Assembly (NCBI GenBank): GCA_009772985.1 | Contig: WOUS01000003.1 | Span: 1-64,000 of the forward strand | Length of the DNA: 64,000 bases | DNA from: Anaerolineaceae bacterium | GTDB taxonomy: Bacteria; Chloroflexota; Anaerolineae; Anaerolineales; Villigracilaceae | Direction: 5' to 3' | Part shown: positions 18,552-28,590 of the stretch, piece after piece | Position numbering within the stretch: the first letter of the stretch is position 1 | Layout of the letters: every line of letters starts with the position of its first letter | Translations under genes and position numbers: made by a program | Notes under the pieces: generated by a model | The model's database searches: none | What the model was told of the DNA's origin: nothing | The model's input: only the letters and a program-made list of their open reading frames with translations

Positions 18552-18917
18552 TCATTTCAGGAACGCGTGGATGTGGGCGCGCAGCGTATCCATGCTGAAC
18601 GGCTTGCCCAGCAGGTCGTTCGCCCCGGCATTCTGCGCCTCGATCTTGTCCGACTCGCTGGAGGAAGCCGTCAGCATGATGACCGGTATCCCGGCGCACT
18701 CCGGCAACCGGCGCAAGCGGCGGCACAGTTCGAACCCATCCATATCGGGCATCATCACATCCAGGATAGCCATGTCGGGCTGGAACGCCCCGACCTTCTG
18801 GAGCGCTTCGTCCCCGCTTTCGGCGGTGATCACCTCGTAACCCTCCAGCCCCAGGATCTTGCCAACCAGGTCGAGGTTGAGCGCGTTATCATCCACAACA
18901 AGAATACGGTGAGACAT
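18552..18917 (-). CDS. Single-domain response regulator (CheY-like)
   Basis: MSHRILVVDDNALNLDLVGKILGLEGYEVITAESGDEAL...MAILDVMMPDMDGFELCRRLR...VIMLTA...GKPF. Confidence 0.92.
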   Translation of the reverse strand: MSHRILVVDDNALNLDLVGKILGLEGYEVITAESGDEALQKVGAFQPDMAILDVMMPDMDGFELCRRLRRLPECAGIPVIMLTASSSESDKIEAQNAGANDLLGKPFSMDTLRAHIHAFLK

Positions 18918-18991
18918 TTTCCCTTCCATCAGAATGATTTCATCCAGAATACTCGAAGATTGCACGAGTCGTCAAGTGCGGCGGGACGGTA

Positions 18992-18997
18992 TATAAT
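18992..18997 (+). promoter_or_regulatory. -10 box upstream of upp
   Basis: TATAAT 20 nt before ATG 19018. Confidence 0.5.
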
Positions 18998-19017
18998 GCA
19001 ACTGAAACGGAGACAAT

Positions 19018-19644
19018 ATGGGAAATATTTACCCCTCCACGCACCCGCTCGTCGCCCACAAACTGACCCGCCTGCGCGACCGGGACACGGAGCCGAAAAA
19101 ATTCCGCGAACTGGTGCGCGAGATGGCCGCCCTGCTGGCCTACGAAGCCACCGCGGACCTGTTGACTGCCGCGCGTCCCGTCGAGACGCCCCTCGCCTCC
19201 ACAAGCGGCGCGGCGCTCGCCGAGAAGATCGGCCTGGTCCCCATCCTGCGCGCCGGACTGGGCATGGTGGAGGGCATCTGGGAACTGATGCCGCAGGCCG
19301 AGGTCTGGCACATCGGCCTGTACCGCGACGAGCAGACGCTCAAGCCGGTGGAATATTACAACAAACTGCCGGTCGAGCCGACCGTGTCCGTCTGTCTCAT
19401 CTTGGACCCGATGCTGGCTACCGGCGGCTCCGCCTGCGCCACCGTGGACGTGCTCGAACGCTGGGGCGTGAAGAAGATCAAGTTCGTCGGCATCATCGGC
19501 GCACCGGAGGGCATCGCCCGCCTGCAGAAGGAGCATCCCGACGTGCCGATCCATCTCGCCGCCATTGACGACCATCTCAACGAACGCGGCTACATCGTGC
19601 CAGGACTGGGCGATGCCGGCGACCGTCAGTTTGGGACAGGGTGA
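19018..19644 (+). CDS. upp: Uracil phosphoribosyltransferase
   Basis: [79 protein letters not shown]. Confidence 0.96.
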   Translation: MGNIYPSTHPLVAHKLTRLRDRDTEPKKFRELVREMAALLAYEATADLLTAARPVETPLASTSGAALAEKIGLVPILRAGLGMVEGIWELMPQAEVWHIGLYRDEQTLKPVEYYNKLPVEPTVSVCLILDPMLATGGSACATVDVLERWGVKKIKFVGIIGAPEGIARLQKEHPDVPIHLAAIDDHLNERGYIVPGLGDAGDRQFGTG

Positions 19645-19740
19645 GGAGTTTGCCAAAAATGGCGCGATAATTGAGGAGTCTCGCCGCTGCCGTAGAACCG
19701 CCTTAAAATATGGCGATTTGTCCATCTGAGGAGGATCACC

Positions 19741-21456
19741 ATGAAAAGTCCAAAGGTTTTCACATTCCTGGTATTGTTGTCCGTCCTGGTAGTTGCATGT
19801 ACAACACCGGCGCCAACCACCCCTACAGCAATCCCAATTCCACCGACCACTACCCCAAACCCTGTCGAGGACATTCTCAATCCAGGAGACAGGATTGGCG
19901 GCATGCTGTTGACAATTGGTCGGGGCGAGAGTATGGCCGAGATATGGGAGTTTTGCGATCCGTTCGTGACCGAGCCTGGTATCACAATGAAAGAATGCCA
20001 AGTTCCTGCCTTGCAAAGCATTTTCATTGGATATGGTTCCCTGGGGAACACTGTGGATGAGTTGGATGCTGCCTGGGGATCGATCAATTGGGAGCTTTAC
20101 CTGGATGGTCAAACAGTTAATCTGCCTGCTTTCGGCACGATTGACCAGGTGGATGATTCTAACGCCTCGGTGCTTCGCTTGTGGAACGTGGTGCTCGAGC
20201 AACCCGCGCCCGGCGTACATACCCTGCGCTATCTGTCTAGCGAAGGCGGCGAATTATATGATATAACCTGGATCTTCACGGTCACCTCACCCGCCACAAT
20301 GGAAATCCCAGCGGGGACTGAGTCGCTTCCTTTCACTGGGACAAGTAGCGCCTTCAGCACACTGGGGGAATTCGACAGCCTGATGAAATCGGCCATCGCC
20401 AGCGGCGAGATTGACTCGTTTTGGGATGCGGTGACATCCACCGGGCAGATGCCCCTGATCTTTGGTGACAGCGTCGCCGTGTTCCTCTACCGCGGTCAGG
20501 CTGAGAATGTCGAATGCCGAGGTGATTTCACAACTCAGTACATGCGTCAGGGCGAGACGGATCTTTGGGCGTTTCTGAAACAGTTTGAGCCTGACACACG
20601 CCTTGAGTACAAAATTCTGCTGAATTCCAGCGAATCGATACTTGATCCCCTGAACGCTCTCACCGAGACAGGCGGGCTCGGGACGAATTCGGTTGTGCTG
20701 ATGCCCAAGTATGTGATTCCCGAATTTACCCTCCCACGCGACAATATCGCGCACGGGACGCTCAACGAGAACATTACTATCTCAAGCCAGTTTCTCGGCT
20801 ACGATGTGAATTATCGCGTCTATACGCCTGCTGGATATGAAACGCTCGCGAGCCTTCCAGTGATCTACGTGACGGACGGGCAGGATTTTTCCAATCCCGG
20901 GATGGGCGCGATGGTAAACGCATTGGATAACCTGATCGCTGATGGCCGCATTGAGCCGGTCATTGCCGTTTTTATCGACTCGCGCGACCCTCTCACCGGC
21001 GACAACCGACGCGCTGATGAACTGGTCGCCGACAGTCTTGCAACCTGCCCATTCTGCGATTTCATAGCCTTGGAGCTTGTCCCGACGATTGATGCGGCCT
21101 ACAAAACCAACCCCTCGCCCGACGCCCGCGCGATTCTTGGTTTTTCGCTTGGCGGCAATTTCACGGCACACATGGGACTGGCATATGCGGATGTGTTTCA
21201 CCAGATTGCGATTCTATCGCCCTATATATCGGCAAATTGGATTTTTGACACATACCAAGCAGTGGAGCGATTGCCGCTCAAAATCTTCCTCGGCCATGGT
21301 ACATATGATGAAAGAGCTGCATCTATCCACCTGCGCGAAATTCTGCAAGCAAAGAGTTACTCACTGCTGTACATCGAAACCCACGAAGGTCACTCCTATG
21401 GCAATGTTCGCGGGTTATTGGATGATATGCTCATCTACTTCTTTGGTGCAAAATAA
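19741..21456 (+). CDS. Secreted/lipoprotein esterase-family protein (esterase D/enterochelin-esterase-like domain)
   Basis: Lipobox LVVACTTP; LPVIYVTDGQDF, RAILGFSLGGNFTAHMGL, EGHSYGNVRGLLDDML. Confidence 0.82.
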   Translation: MKSPKVFTFLVLLSVLVVACTTPAPTTPTAIPIPPTTTPNPVEDILNPGDRIGGMLLTIGRGESMAEIWEFCDPFVTEPGITMKECQVPALQSIFIGYGSLGNTVDELDAAWGSINWELYLDGQTVNLPAFGTIDQVDDSNASVLRLWNVVLEQPAPGVHTLRYLSSEGGELYDITWIFTVTSPATMEIPAGTESLPFTGTSSAFSTLGEFDSLMKSAIASGEIDSFWDAVTSTGQMPLIFGDSVAVFLYRGQAENVECRGDFTTQYMRQGETDLWAFLKQFEPDTRLEYKILLNSSESILDPLNALTETGGLGTNSVVLMPKYVIPEFTLPRDNIAHGTLNENITISSQFLGYDVNYRVYTPAGYETLASLPVIYVTDGQDFSNPGMGAMVNALDNLIADGRIEPVIAVFIDSRDPLTGDNRRADELVADSLATCPFCDFIALELVPTIDAAYKTNPSPDARAILGFSLGGNFTAHMGLAYADVFHQIAILSPYISANWIFDTYQAVERLPLKIFLGHGTYDERAASIHLREILQAKSYSLLYIETHEGHSYGNVRGLLDDMLIYFFGAK

Positions 21457-21541
21457 GGGTGACGCTACAATTGCCAGCCGCCCAACATCGCCCTCCAGCG
21501 AACCCTTCGATAGGCTTTCTTTTGAACAATTGAGAGGTCAT

Positions 21542-22096
21542 ATGCTCTGGAAAATCCTCGCCTTCAGCATCGTAACCCTTGTTCTGGTTTACATCTCCCG
21601 CGCCTCCCTGCTTCATCCGCGCTCGCACGGCTTTTACCGCTTCTTCGCCTGGGAAGCCATCCTCGCCCTCTTCCTCCTCAACGTGGACTACTGGTTCGTC
21701 GAGCCTTTCGCGTGGTACCAGATCATCGCGTGGATTTTGCTGGTCGCCTCCATCGTCCCCGCCATCTGGGGGGTCGTCCTCCTGCGCCGGGGCGGGAAAC
21801 CGGTCGAGCGGCGCGCCGGAGATCCGTCCCTGCTGGCGTTCGAGAAAACCACGTCGCTGGTCACGACCGAGATTTACAAAACCATCCGCCATCCGCTCTA
21901 CAGTTCCCTGCTCCTGCTGGCCTGGGGCATCTTCTTCAAGTCCCCCTCCCTGTCCGGCGGCGGGTTGGTTGCCGCTGCAACCCTCTTCCTGTTCCTCACC
22001 GCCCGGGCAGATGAGGCCGAATGCGTCAAATTCTTCGGCACCGCTTACGAAGACTACATGAAGAAAACGAAGCGGTTCATTCCTTTTCTCTTTTGA
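21542..22096 (+). CDS. Isoprenylcysteine carboxyl methyltransferase (ICMT)-like membrane protein
   Basis: LVTTEIYKTIRHPLYSSLLLLAWGIFFK...ARADEAECVKFFGTAYEDYMKKTKRFIPFLF. Confidence 0.85.
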   Translation: MLWKILAFSIVTLVLVYISRASLLHPRSHGFYRFFAWEAILALFLLNVDYWFVEPFAWYQIIAWILLVASIVPAIWGVVLLRRGGKPVERRAGDPSLLAFEKTTSLVTTEIYKTIRHPLYSSLLLLAWGIFFKSPSLSGGGLVAAATLFLFLTARADEAECVKFFGTAYEDYMKKTKRFIPFLF

Positions 22097-22104
22097 GAGG
22101 CGCC

Positions 22105-22428
22105 ATGCACATCATTGTTGACTTTACGGTTGTCCCCGTTGGGGTGGGTATTTCTCTCTCCCCTTACATTGCGGCCTGCGAGAAAATCCTCGCCGAAAGC
22201 GGCCTGACTTACGAACTGCACGCCAACGGCACGAACGTGGAAGGCGAGTGGGAGGAGGTCTTCACAGCCATCCGCCGCTGCCACGAGACCCTGCACGCCA
22301 TGGGCGTGCCGCGCATCCATACCGACATCAAACTGGGCACGCGCACCGACCGCGCCCAAACGATGGCAGATAAAATCGCCAGCGTTCGGGGAAAAATGGG
22401 AGAAGCGAACAACCACGGGAGGGAATAA
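22105..22428 (+). CDS. MTH1187/YkoF-type thiamine-binding domain protein (DUF77)
   Basis: VVPVGVGISLSPYIAACEKILAESGLTYELHANGTNVEGEWEEVFTAIRRCHETLHAMGVPRIHTDIKLGTRTDR. Confidence 0.88.
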   Translation: MHIIVDFTVVPVGVGISLSPYIAACEKILAESGLTYELHANGTNVEGEWEEVFTAIRRCHETLHAMGVPRIHTDIKLGTRTDRAQTMADKIASVRGKMGEANNHGRE

Positions 22429-22512
22429 TGCCCATCCAAAAAGACCCCGAACGGAAGGATGTCCAGCGATGAAACGCATGGGATTTTAGTGCAAAAAGAA
22501 GAGCCTTTGCTG

Positions 22513-22518
22513 TATAAT
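22513..22518 (+). promoter_or_regulatory. -10 box upstream of TA module
   Basis: TATAAT 19 nt before ATG 22538. Confidence 0.5.
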
Positions 22519-22537
22519 GCGCCCATTGGAGGCAGCC

Positions 22538-22756
22538 ATGCTCCGCACACTCGAAGCCACGATTGATAAAAACGGCAGGGTGATCTTGCAGCAACACATC
22601 CAGTTGCCTGAATCACGCCGGGCGCTCGTCACAATTTTGGACGAACCGGCCTATCTTGTTGCAGAAACCGCCCTGTTGAGCGAATCGGCCCTGGCCGAGG
22701 ATTGGAACCGCCCGGAGGAGGATAAAGCATGGGCACACTTGCAACCGGACAGGTAG
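22538..22756 (+). CDS. Putative antitoxin of adjacent MazF/PemK-like toxin
   Basis: Small ORF MLRTLEATIDKNGRVILQQHIQLPESRRALVTILDE... overlapping the toxin start by 28 bp. Confidence 0.75.
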   Translation: MLRTLEATIDKNGRVILQQHIQLPESRRALVTILDEPAYLVAETALLSESALAEDWNRPEEDKAWAHLQPDR

Positions 22757-23067
22757 TCCTGGTTCCCTTCCCATTTTCAGATTTGTCCAAAACAAAAATG
22801 CGGCCTGCCGTCATCCTGGCCTACGCCGGCCGGGATGACTGGATTCTTTGCCAAATCACCAGCAATCCATATGGCGACTCGCGCTCCATCGAAATCACCG
22901 ATAAGCATTTCCAGACTGGTTCCCTGCGCGTGACGAGTTATGCCCGTCCCGGCAAACTTTTCACGGCGAACAGCAACTTGATTGCCGGGCAAACGGGGGC
23001 GCTCAAATTCGATATTTTGGAAAAATTGATTGATGCAGTAATCGCATTGCTGAAAGCAGGAAAATAA
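22729..23067 (+). CDS. Type II toxin, PemK/MazF family
   Basis: GQVVLVPFPFSDLSKTKMRPAVILA...ITSNPYGDSRSIEI...SYARPGKLFTANSNLI. Confidence 0.88.
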   Translation: MGTLATGQVVLVPFPFSDLSKTKMRPAVILAYAGRDDWILCQITSNPYGDSRSIEITDKHFQTGSLRVTSYARPGKLFTANSNLIAGQTGALKFDILEKLIDAVIALLKAGK

Positions 23068-23071
23068 GATA

Positions 23072-23103
23072 AAAAAGCGGCGGACTCTCGTCCACCGCTT
23101 TTC
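23072..23103. terminator. Hairpin between convergent mazF-like and ABC-F genes
   Basis: AAAAAAGCGGCGGAC-tctc-GTCCACCGCTTTT. Confidence 0.75.
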
Positions 23104-23105
23104 GT

Positions 23106-25118
23106 TTAATTCTGCACCCCTTCCCATTCCCACAACAACAGATCCATCTCCCGCTGCATCTCCGTGTACCGGTTGCCCCACTTGCGGACGAGAGCCGTAT
23201 CCGTGGGCGGGTTCTCCAGTTTGCGCCCGAGTTCGGCCATTTCGGTCTCCAGCGCGGCGATCTTGTTTTCCAATTCCTGCAACTTCGCCAGCCGGCGGCG
23301 CTCTTCCTTAACGGCTGCGTTGGCAGCACGTTTTGCTGTAGGGGCGACGTATACGTCGCCCCTACGCGCCGATTCCACTGCAACGCGCAACGCGGCCAGC
23401 CGCTCGCGTTCCTCGCGCCGCTGGCTGTACGTGCCGGCGAAAACGGACAGGCTCGACTCGTCCGGTTCGATCTCCCAGATCTGCGTGCCGAGGGCGTCTA
23501 TCAGGTAGCGGTCGTGCGTGACCAGCAGGATGGTCCCGGCGTAGTCGTCGAGCACGGCCTCCAGGATTTCCTGCGAGGGGATGTCGAGATGGTTGGTCGG
23601 CTCGTCGAGCAGGAGCAGGTTGGTGTCCTGCAGGGCCAGTTTCGCCAGCGCGAGTCTCCCGCGCTCGCCGCCGGAAAGGACTTCCACTTTTTTATACACA
23701 TCATCGCCGGAGAACAAATACTTGCCAAGATAGTCGCGGATCTGGCCGGGCAGCCAGTGCGGCATCAGCAGGTCAATCTCCTGCAAAAGCGTATTTTCAG
23801 GATTCAGCCCCTCGTGCGCCTGGGCGAAATATCCGATTTTCAGCGACGCGCCGAGAATGACCTCGCCGCCCAGCGGCTCAAGTTGACCGAGCGCGGTCTT
23901 GAGAAAGGTCGTCTTGCCTGCCCCGTTGGGACCGATCAACGCGCCGCAATCGCCGCGGCGCAGGACAATGTTGGGCGCGGAGAAAAGTAACCGGTCCGGG
24001 TAACCGACGCGCAGGTCCGAGGTCCGCAAAACGAGTTCGCCGGAACGCGAGGCGGAGCGCAGGTTCAGGCGCAGGCGCGGCAGCGTCCGCACGGGAGACC
24101 GCAGCGCGCGCACGCGTCGCTCCGCTTCCTCGGGGCCGAAAGGCGAAGTGGCAATCGTCACGTCTCCGGCGGTCTCGGCCCATTTCTGGTTCAGCACGGC
24201 ATCCATGCCGACCTGCTCAATGGCCTGGACGATGCGGCTCAGGCGGCGCAGTTTGCCCTTGGCCTGGCTCACATTTTGGCCGGAGATGTTTTTCTTGATG
24301 TACTCGACATCCTTGAGCAGTTTTTCCTTCTCGGCCTCGAAGGTTTCGCGGCGGCGCTCCCAGCGTTCTTCGCGGGTGCGCAGGTAGGCCGAGTAGTTGC
24401 CGGGGTAATGCTCGGTGGCGCCGAAGACCATTTCCAAAATCCCGTTGGCGGCCCGGTCAAGGAAGTAGCGGTCGTGCGACACGATGACCGCCGCGCCCGC
24501 CCACTGGCTCAAATAACTTTCCAGCCATTCGACCGCGGCGATGTCGAGGTGGTTGGTCGGCTCGTCGAGCAGGAGCAGGTCGGGGTCCGAGAGCAGGAGC
24601 CGGGCGAGGAAGGCGCGCGTACGCTGTCCGCCGGAAAGGTGCGCCAGCGGCAGGTGATAATCGGTGGATGAAAAACCGAGGCCGGTGAGGACCTGTTTGA
24701 TGCGGGTGTGGAAGGTGTACCCGCCGCGCCGCTCGAACTCGTGCTGGAGCGGACCGTACCGGACCAGGGCCTGGTCGCGCGTTTCCGGGGCCGACATCTG
24801 CGCTTCAAGTTTTTCCAGTTCCGCCTGCCGGGCGATGAGGTCGCTGAAGACGGCATGACACGCCTCCCAGACAGTCCCGTCCATCTCGAACTCGGCCTCC
24901 TGCGGGAGGTAGCCCGTGCGCAGGGCTTTCGCGCGCGAAACCGTCCCGCCGGAGGGTTCGTCCAGGCCGACGAGGATGCGCAGGAGCGTGGTCTTGCCGC
25001 AGCCATTCGGTCCCACCAGCGCCAGGCGCGAGCCTTTGGGAATGGCAAACGAGACGCCGGAGAAGATATCCACGGGGCCGAAGGATTTGGAGAGGTTGGA
25101 GGCGGTGATGAGGGACAT
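23106..25118 (-). CDS. ABC-F family ATPase
   Basis: Two Walker A motifs (GPNGCGKTTLLRI, GPNGAGKTTFLKT), signature LSGGQRTR / LSGGERGR, no TM domains. Confidence 0.94.
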   Translation of the reverse strand: MSLITASNLSKSFGPVDIFSGVSFAIPKGSRLALVGPNGCGKTTLLRILVGLDEPSGGTVSRAKALRTGYLPQEAEFEMDGTVWEACHAVFSDLIARQAELEKLEAQMSAPETRDQALVRYGPLQHEFERRGGYTFHTRIKQVLTGLGFSSTDYHLPLAHLSGGQRTRAFLARLLLSDPDLLLLDEPTNHLDIAAVEWLESYLSQWAGAAVIVSHDRYFLDRAANGILEMVFGATEHYPGNYSAYLRTREERWERRRETFEAEKEKLLKDVEYIKKNISGQNVSQAKGKLRRLSRIVQAIEQVGMDAVLNQKWAETAGDVTIATSPFGPEEAERRVRALRSPVRTLPRLRLNLRSASRSGELVLRTSDLRVGYPDRLLFSAPNIVLRRGDCGALIGPNGAGKTTFLKTALGQLEPLGGEVILGASLKIGYFAQAHEGLNPENTLLQEIDLLMPHWLPGQIRDYLGKYLFSGDDVYKKVEVLSGGERGRLALAKLALQDTNLLLLDEPTNHLDIPSQEILEAVLDDYAGTILLVTHDRYLIDALGTQIWEIEPDESSLSVFAGTYSQRREERERLAALRVAVESARRGDVYVAPTAKRAANAAVKEERRRLAKLQELENKIAALETEMAELGRKLENPPTDTALVRKWGNRYTEMQREMDLLLWEWEGVQN
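23338..23365. repeat. 28-bp perfect palindrome GTAGGGGCGACGTATACGTCGCCCCTAC inside ABC-F CDS
   Basis: Exact self-complementarity; same arm (GTAGGGGCGA) as intergenic repeat at 4792. Confidence 0.92.
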
Positions 25119-25200
25119 TTCAGTGAAAAGTGAGCAGTAAAAAGCAGGAAGGCAAAGGGAAAAATGCCCCCGAATTATACCTTACGCGTTCTCGTAAAAT

Positions 25201-25230
25201 AGAAGCGAGCGGTTTGCGCCGTCCGCTTCT
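25201..25230. terminator. Hairpin downstream of ruvA
   Basis: AGAAGCGAGCGG-tttgcg-CCGTCCGCTTCT. Confidence 0.5.
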
Positions 25231-25253
25231 AACTTCTTGCTTCTTCCTTTTCC

Positions 25254-25835
25254 CTACCTCCCCGTGAACTGCTGCAACGCCAGCCGCAGCCGCTCCTCCA
25301 CATCATCCGGCGCGTCCTTGGGGATGGACTGGATCGCCGTCTGCGCCTCGACCACCGAGTAGCCGAGCGCCGTCAGCGCGGCCAGCACTTCGCTGTCCGC
25401 GTCGGACATGGCGGCGATGGCGTTCAAGGCGTCGGTCGGCTTGAGCCGGTCCTTGAGATGGAGCGCTATCTTCTGGGCGGTCTTCTTGCCCACGCCGGGG
25501 ACGCGCCCCAGCAGATCCGGATCCTCGCCGAAGACGGCGCGCTGGAGGACATCCAGCGTGACGCCCGACATGACCGCCATGGCCGTGCGCGGGCCGACGC
25601 CGTCGGCGCCGAGCAGCAGGTTGAACAAGTCGCGGTCGGCCTTGGTCTCGAAGCCGTACAGGTTCCAGGCGTCCTCGCGGACGACGAGGTGAGTGTAGAG
25701 CATCGTCGCTTCGCCGGCCTGCATCCGCGTCCGCAGCGGCGCGGGGACGAAGACGCGCAGGCCCACGCCGCCCGTCTCGACCACGATGGCGTTGTCTTCG
25801 ATCTGGGTGATTTCTCCACGTAGAGTTGCGATCAT
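25254..25835 (-). CDS. ruvA: Holliday junction branch migration protein RuvA
   Basis: MIATLRGEITQIEDNAIVVETGGVGLRVFVP, LLGADGVGPRTAMAVMS, RVPGVGKKTAQKIALHLKD. Confidence 0.95.
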   Translation of the reverse strand: MIATLRGEITQIEDNAIVVETGGVGLRVFVPAPLRTRMQAGEATMLYTHLVVREDAWNLYGFETKADRDLFNLLLGADGVGPRTAMAVMSGVTLDVLQRAVFGEDPDLLGRVPGVGKKTAQKIALHLKDRLKPTDALNAIAAMSDADSEVLAALTALGYSVVEAQTAIQSIPKDAPDDVEERLRLALQQFTGR

Positions 25836-25845
25836 AGGTTTTCCT

Positions 25846-25989
25846 TTTTGGGACGCGGACACCTGCACTTGCGTCAGGTGCAAGTGTAAACGCGGATGGA
25901 CGCGGAGTTTCTATAAGAACCGGAAAAGAAATGGTTTTATCCGCGTTTTCCGCGCTCGCCTGCACCCGTTCTTTGGGTGTCCGCGTCCT
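25846..25989. repeat. Long imperfect palindrome, family K (GGGACGCGGAC...GTCCGCGTCC)
   Basis: Shares CCTGCACCCGTTCTTTGGGTGTCCGCGTCC with 59625-59656 and 39431-39461. Confidence 0.85.
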
Positions 25990-26470
25990 ATTCGTATCTC
26001 CTCGTATTCAAATGGCAAATGGCCACCGCCAGCGCGTCGGCGGCATCGTCGGGCTTCGGGATCTCGGGCATGGTGAGCAAGATCCGCACCATCTCCTGGA
26101 CCTGCTTCTTGCCCGCGCTGCCGTACCCGGTCACTGCCTGCTTGACCTCGTTGGGCGTGTACCCGGACACGTCCAGCCCGGCCTCGGCAATCGCCAGCAG
26201 GACCACACCGCGCGCCTGCCCGACCGCGATGGCCGTGGATACGTTGCGCTGGAAGAACAATTTCTCCACCGCGCACGAATCCGGGCGGTGGAGAAGTAAA
26301 AGTTCGACAAGCCGGTGATAGAGCAGGGAGAGACGCTGGTGGTCGGGCAGCCCGGCCGGGGTCTGGATGACGCCGTACCCGGCCGATTCGAGGCGGCCAT
26401 CCTCCCGGTCCCGTACCAGGCCGTAGCCGGTGGTTGCCGTTCCCGGGTCAATGCCCAGCGCCAGAGTCAT
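25988..26470 (-). CDS. ruvC: Crossover junction endodeoxyribonuclease RuvC
   Basis: MTLALGIDPGTATTGYGLV, VEKLFFQRNVSTAIAVGQARGV, DDAADALAVAICH. Confidence 0.96.
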   Translation of the reverse strand: MTLALGIDPGTATTGYGLVRDREDGRLESAGYGVIQTPAGLPDHQRLSLLYHRLVELLLLHRPDSCAVEKLFFQRNVSTAIAVGQARGVVLLAIAEAGLDVSGYTPNEVKQAVTGYGSAGKKQVQEMVRILLTMPEIPKPDDAADALAVAICHLNTRRYE

Positions 26471-26488
26471 CCTGTCTCCTTAAAAGAA

Positions 26489-26518
26489 AACCGCGGAGGC
26501 AGACAGCCCTCCGCGGTT
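26489..26518. terminator. Hairpin between yebC and ruvC
   Basis: AACCGCGGAGG-cagacagcc-CTCCGCGGTT. Confidence 0.75.
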
Positions 26519-26522
26519 AAAA

Positions 26523-27278
26523 CTACGCAGCCTCGAGTGCAGCCAGCGCCTCGTCGGACAGGATCACGTTGTGGAAGACGTTCGCCACATCGTCCAGTTC
26601 TTCGAGCGCTTCGACGATCTTCATCACCGAGAGCGTGGCATCCACGGGCAGGTCCAGTTCCTGCTTGGCGATCAGGCGCAGGCCGGATTCGTCGGGGGTG
26701 ACGCTGCGGGCATGCAGGGCGTCGCCGATGGTCTTGAAGGCCTCCACCGGGCCGATGATCTCGATCTCGTCGCCGCTATCCTGCACATCGTCCGCGCCGG
26801 CCTCGATGGCCAGTTCGAACGCGGCGTCAAAAGTCAACTGTTCTTTGGAAAATGAATAATACGATTTGCGGTCGAACTGCCAGCCCACCGCGCCGGCTTC
26901 GGCCATGTTCCCGCCGGACCGGTTGAAAATGTGGCGGACCTCCGCAATCGTCCGGTTGCGGTTGTCGGTCACGCAGTCCACCATCAGGGCCGCGCCGTGC
27001 GGACCGTAGCCCTCGAAGGTAATCTCTTCGATGATGGCCGCGTCTTTATCTTCGCCAGCGCCGCGGCGGACGGCGCGCTCGATATTGTCCTTCGGCATGT
27101 TCCCGGCGCGGGCTTTCTCGATCGCCAGCGCCAGCCGGAAATTGCTGCCGGGGTCGCCGCCGCCATCGCGCGCCGCCATGACAATTTCGCGCGCCAGGCG
27201 GGTGAATATGGCGCCTTTCTTGGCGTCTGCCGCACCCTTCTTGCGGCGGATGGTTGCCCAGTGGCTGTGTCCAGACAT
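26523..27278 (-). CDS. yebC: YebC/PmpR family DNA-binding regulator
   Basis: MSGHSHWATIRRKKGAADAKKGAIFTRLAREI...KARAGNMPKDNIERAVRRG. Confidence 0.97.
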   Translation of the reverse strand: MSGHSHWATIRRKKGAADAKKGAIFTRLAREIVMAARDGGGDPGSNFRLALAIEKARAGNMPKDNIERAVRRGAGEDKDAAIIEEITFEGYGPHGAALMVDCVTDNRNRTIAEVRHIFNRSGGNMAEAGAVGWQFDRKSYYSFSKEQLTFDAAFELAIEAGADDVQDSGDEIEIIGPVEAFKTIGDALHARSVTPDESGLRLIAKQELDLPVDATLSVMKIVEALEELDDVANVFHNVILSDEALAALEAA

Positions 27279-27426
27279 ACGAACTCTCCTTGTGAACCAC
27301 TTTCGTGGGGATTTTCGCGAACAGCGGGCAAATTATACCATAGCCCCTCCGCGCCCCATTCCGCCCGCCTTGCTTCTCTCGCCGCTTTGTGCTAGACTTT
27401 GAGAAAGCCCGCGCAAGGATGGTACC

Positions 27427-28590
27427 ATGGCAGAAAAAATCCTGATCGTTGACGATGATGTGGACACGCTAAAACTGGTCGGCCTGATGCTCCAGAAGCA
27501 GGGCTACCAGATTGTGGCCGCCACCAATGGCCCGCAGGGGCTGGCCCAGGCCGAAACTGAAAACCCCGACCTGATCCTGCTGGACGTGATGATGCCGGAA
27601 ATGGACGGCTACGAGGTGGCCAAACGTCTGCGCGCCAACCCGTACACTGCCAACACCCCCATCCTGATGTTCACGGCCAAAACCCAGTTGGATGACAAAG
27701 TCACCGGTTTCGAGGCCGGGGCAGACGACTACCTGACCAAGCCCACCCACCCCACTGAACTATCCGCCCACGTGAAGGCCCTGCTGGCGCGCTCGACCAA
27801 GAGCCGCGGTCCAGCCATCGCTGCGCCCGCTGAGACGCGCGCCTTCACGATCGGCGTGCTCTCGGCGCGCGGCGGGCTGGGCGTGACGACGGTCGCCGTC
27901 AACCTGGGCGCCGCCATCCAGTTGGCGAGCCAGTCCGATGTTATCGTGGCCGAACTCCGGCCCGGCATGGGCACGCTCGGCCCCGACGTGGGCGTGCCGG
28001 ACCCGCAGAATCTGACCCGCCTCCTGCAAGCCGCCCAGGTGGACGTCACCCGGCAGAAGGTCAAAGAGGAGTTGATCGTCCATGAGAGCGGGCTGCGCCT
28101 GCTGGCCGGTTCGATCCACCCGCGCGACGCCCTGCTCATGGAAAACCTGGCCCAGGTGGAACTGATCATCAACCGGCTGGTCTACCTGGCCCCGTACGTG
28201 ATGCTCGACCTGGGGGCAGGCCTGTCGAAACCGAACCAGGCCCTGGTCAAAATGTGCGACCATCTAATCGTCATCCTCGAACCGATCCCGAATACGATCA
28301 TGCACACCCGGGCGTTGATCGCCGACCTGGTGGAACTCGGCATCAGCCCCAGAAGCATCCAGGCGGTGGTGGTCAACCGCATCCGCTCGGACACGCAGAT
28401 GAACTGGACGCAGGTGCAGGACAAACTGGAGCACCCGGTGCCGGCGGCCATCACGCCCGCGCCGGAACTCATCTACCAGGCAGTGCGGACGAAGAGCATC
28501 ACGGCTTCCTCCCAGCCCAACAGCCTGACCGGACAGCAGTTCGCCAAACTGGCCGCGCTGCTGCTCGACCTCGAAAAACAACAGACATGA
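27427..28590 (+). CDS. Response regulator receiver fused to P-loop MinD/CpaE-like domain
   Basis: REC domain (ILIVDDDVDTLKLVG...LDVMMPEMDG...MFTAKT) followed by FTIGVLSARGGLGVTTVAVNLGAAI. Confidence 0.9.
   Translation: MAEKILIVDDDVDTLKLVGLMLQKQGYQIVAATNGPQGLAQAETENPDLILLDVMMPEMDGYEVAKRLRANPYTANTPILMFTAKTQLDDKVTGFEAGADDYLTKPTHPTELSAHVKALLARSTKSRGPAIAAPAETRAFTIGVLSARGGLGVTTVAVNLGAAIQLASQSDVIVAELRPGMGTLGPDVGVPDPQNLTRLLQAAQVDVTRQKVKEELIVHESGLRLLAGSIHPRDALLMENLAQVELIINRLVYLAPYVMLDLGAGLSKPNQALVKMCDHLIVILEPIPNTIMHTRALIADLVELGISPRSIQAVVVNRIRSDTQMNWTQVQDKLEHPVPAAITPAPELIYQAVRTKSITASSQPNSLTGQQFAKLAALLLDLEKQQT

Noticed and set aside
25254-27278. ruvB absent from the yebC-ruvC-ruvA cluster as an anomaly
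   Set aside because: Separated ruvB is common in many bacteria and ruvB is present at 6844..7869.
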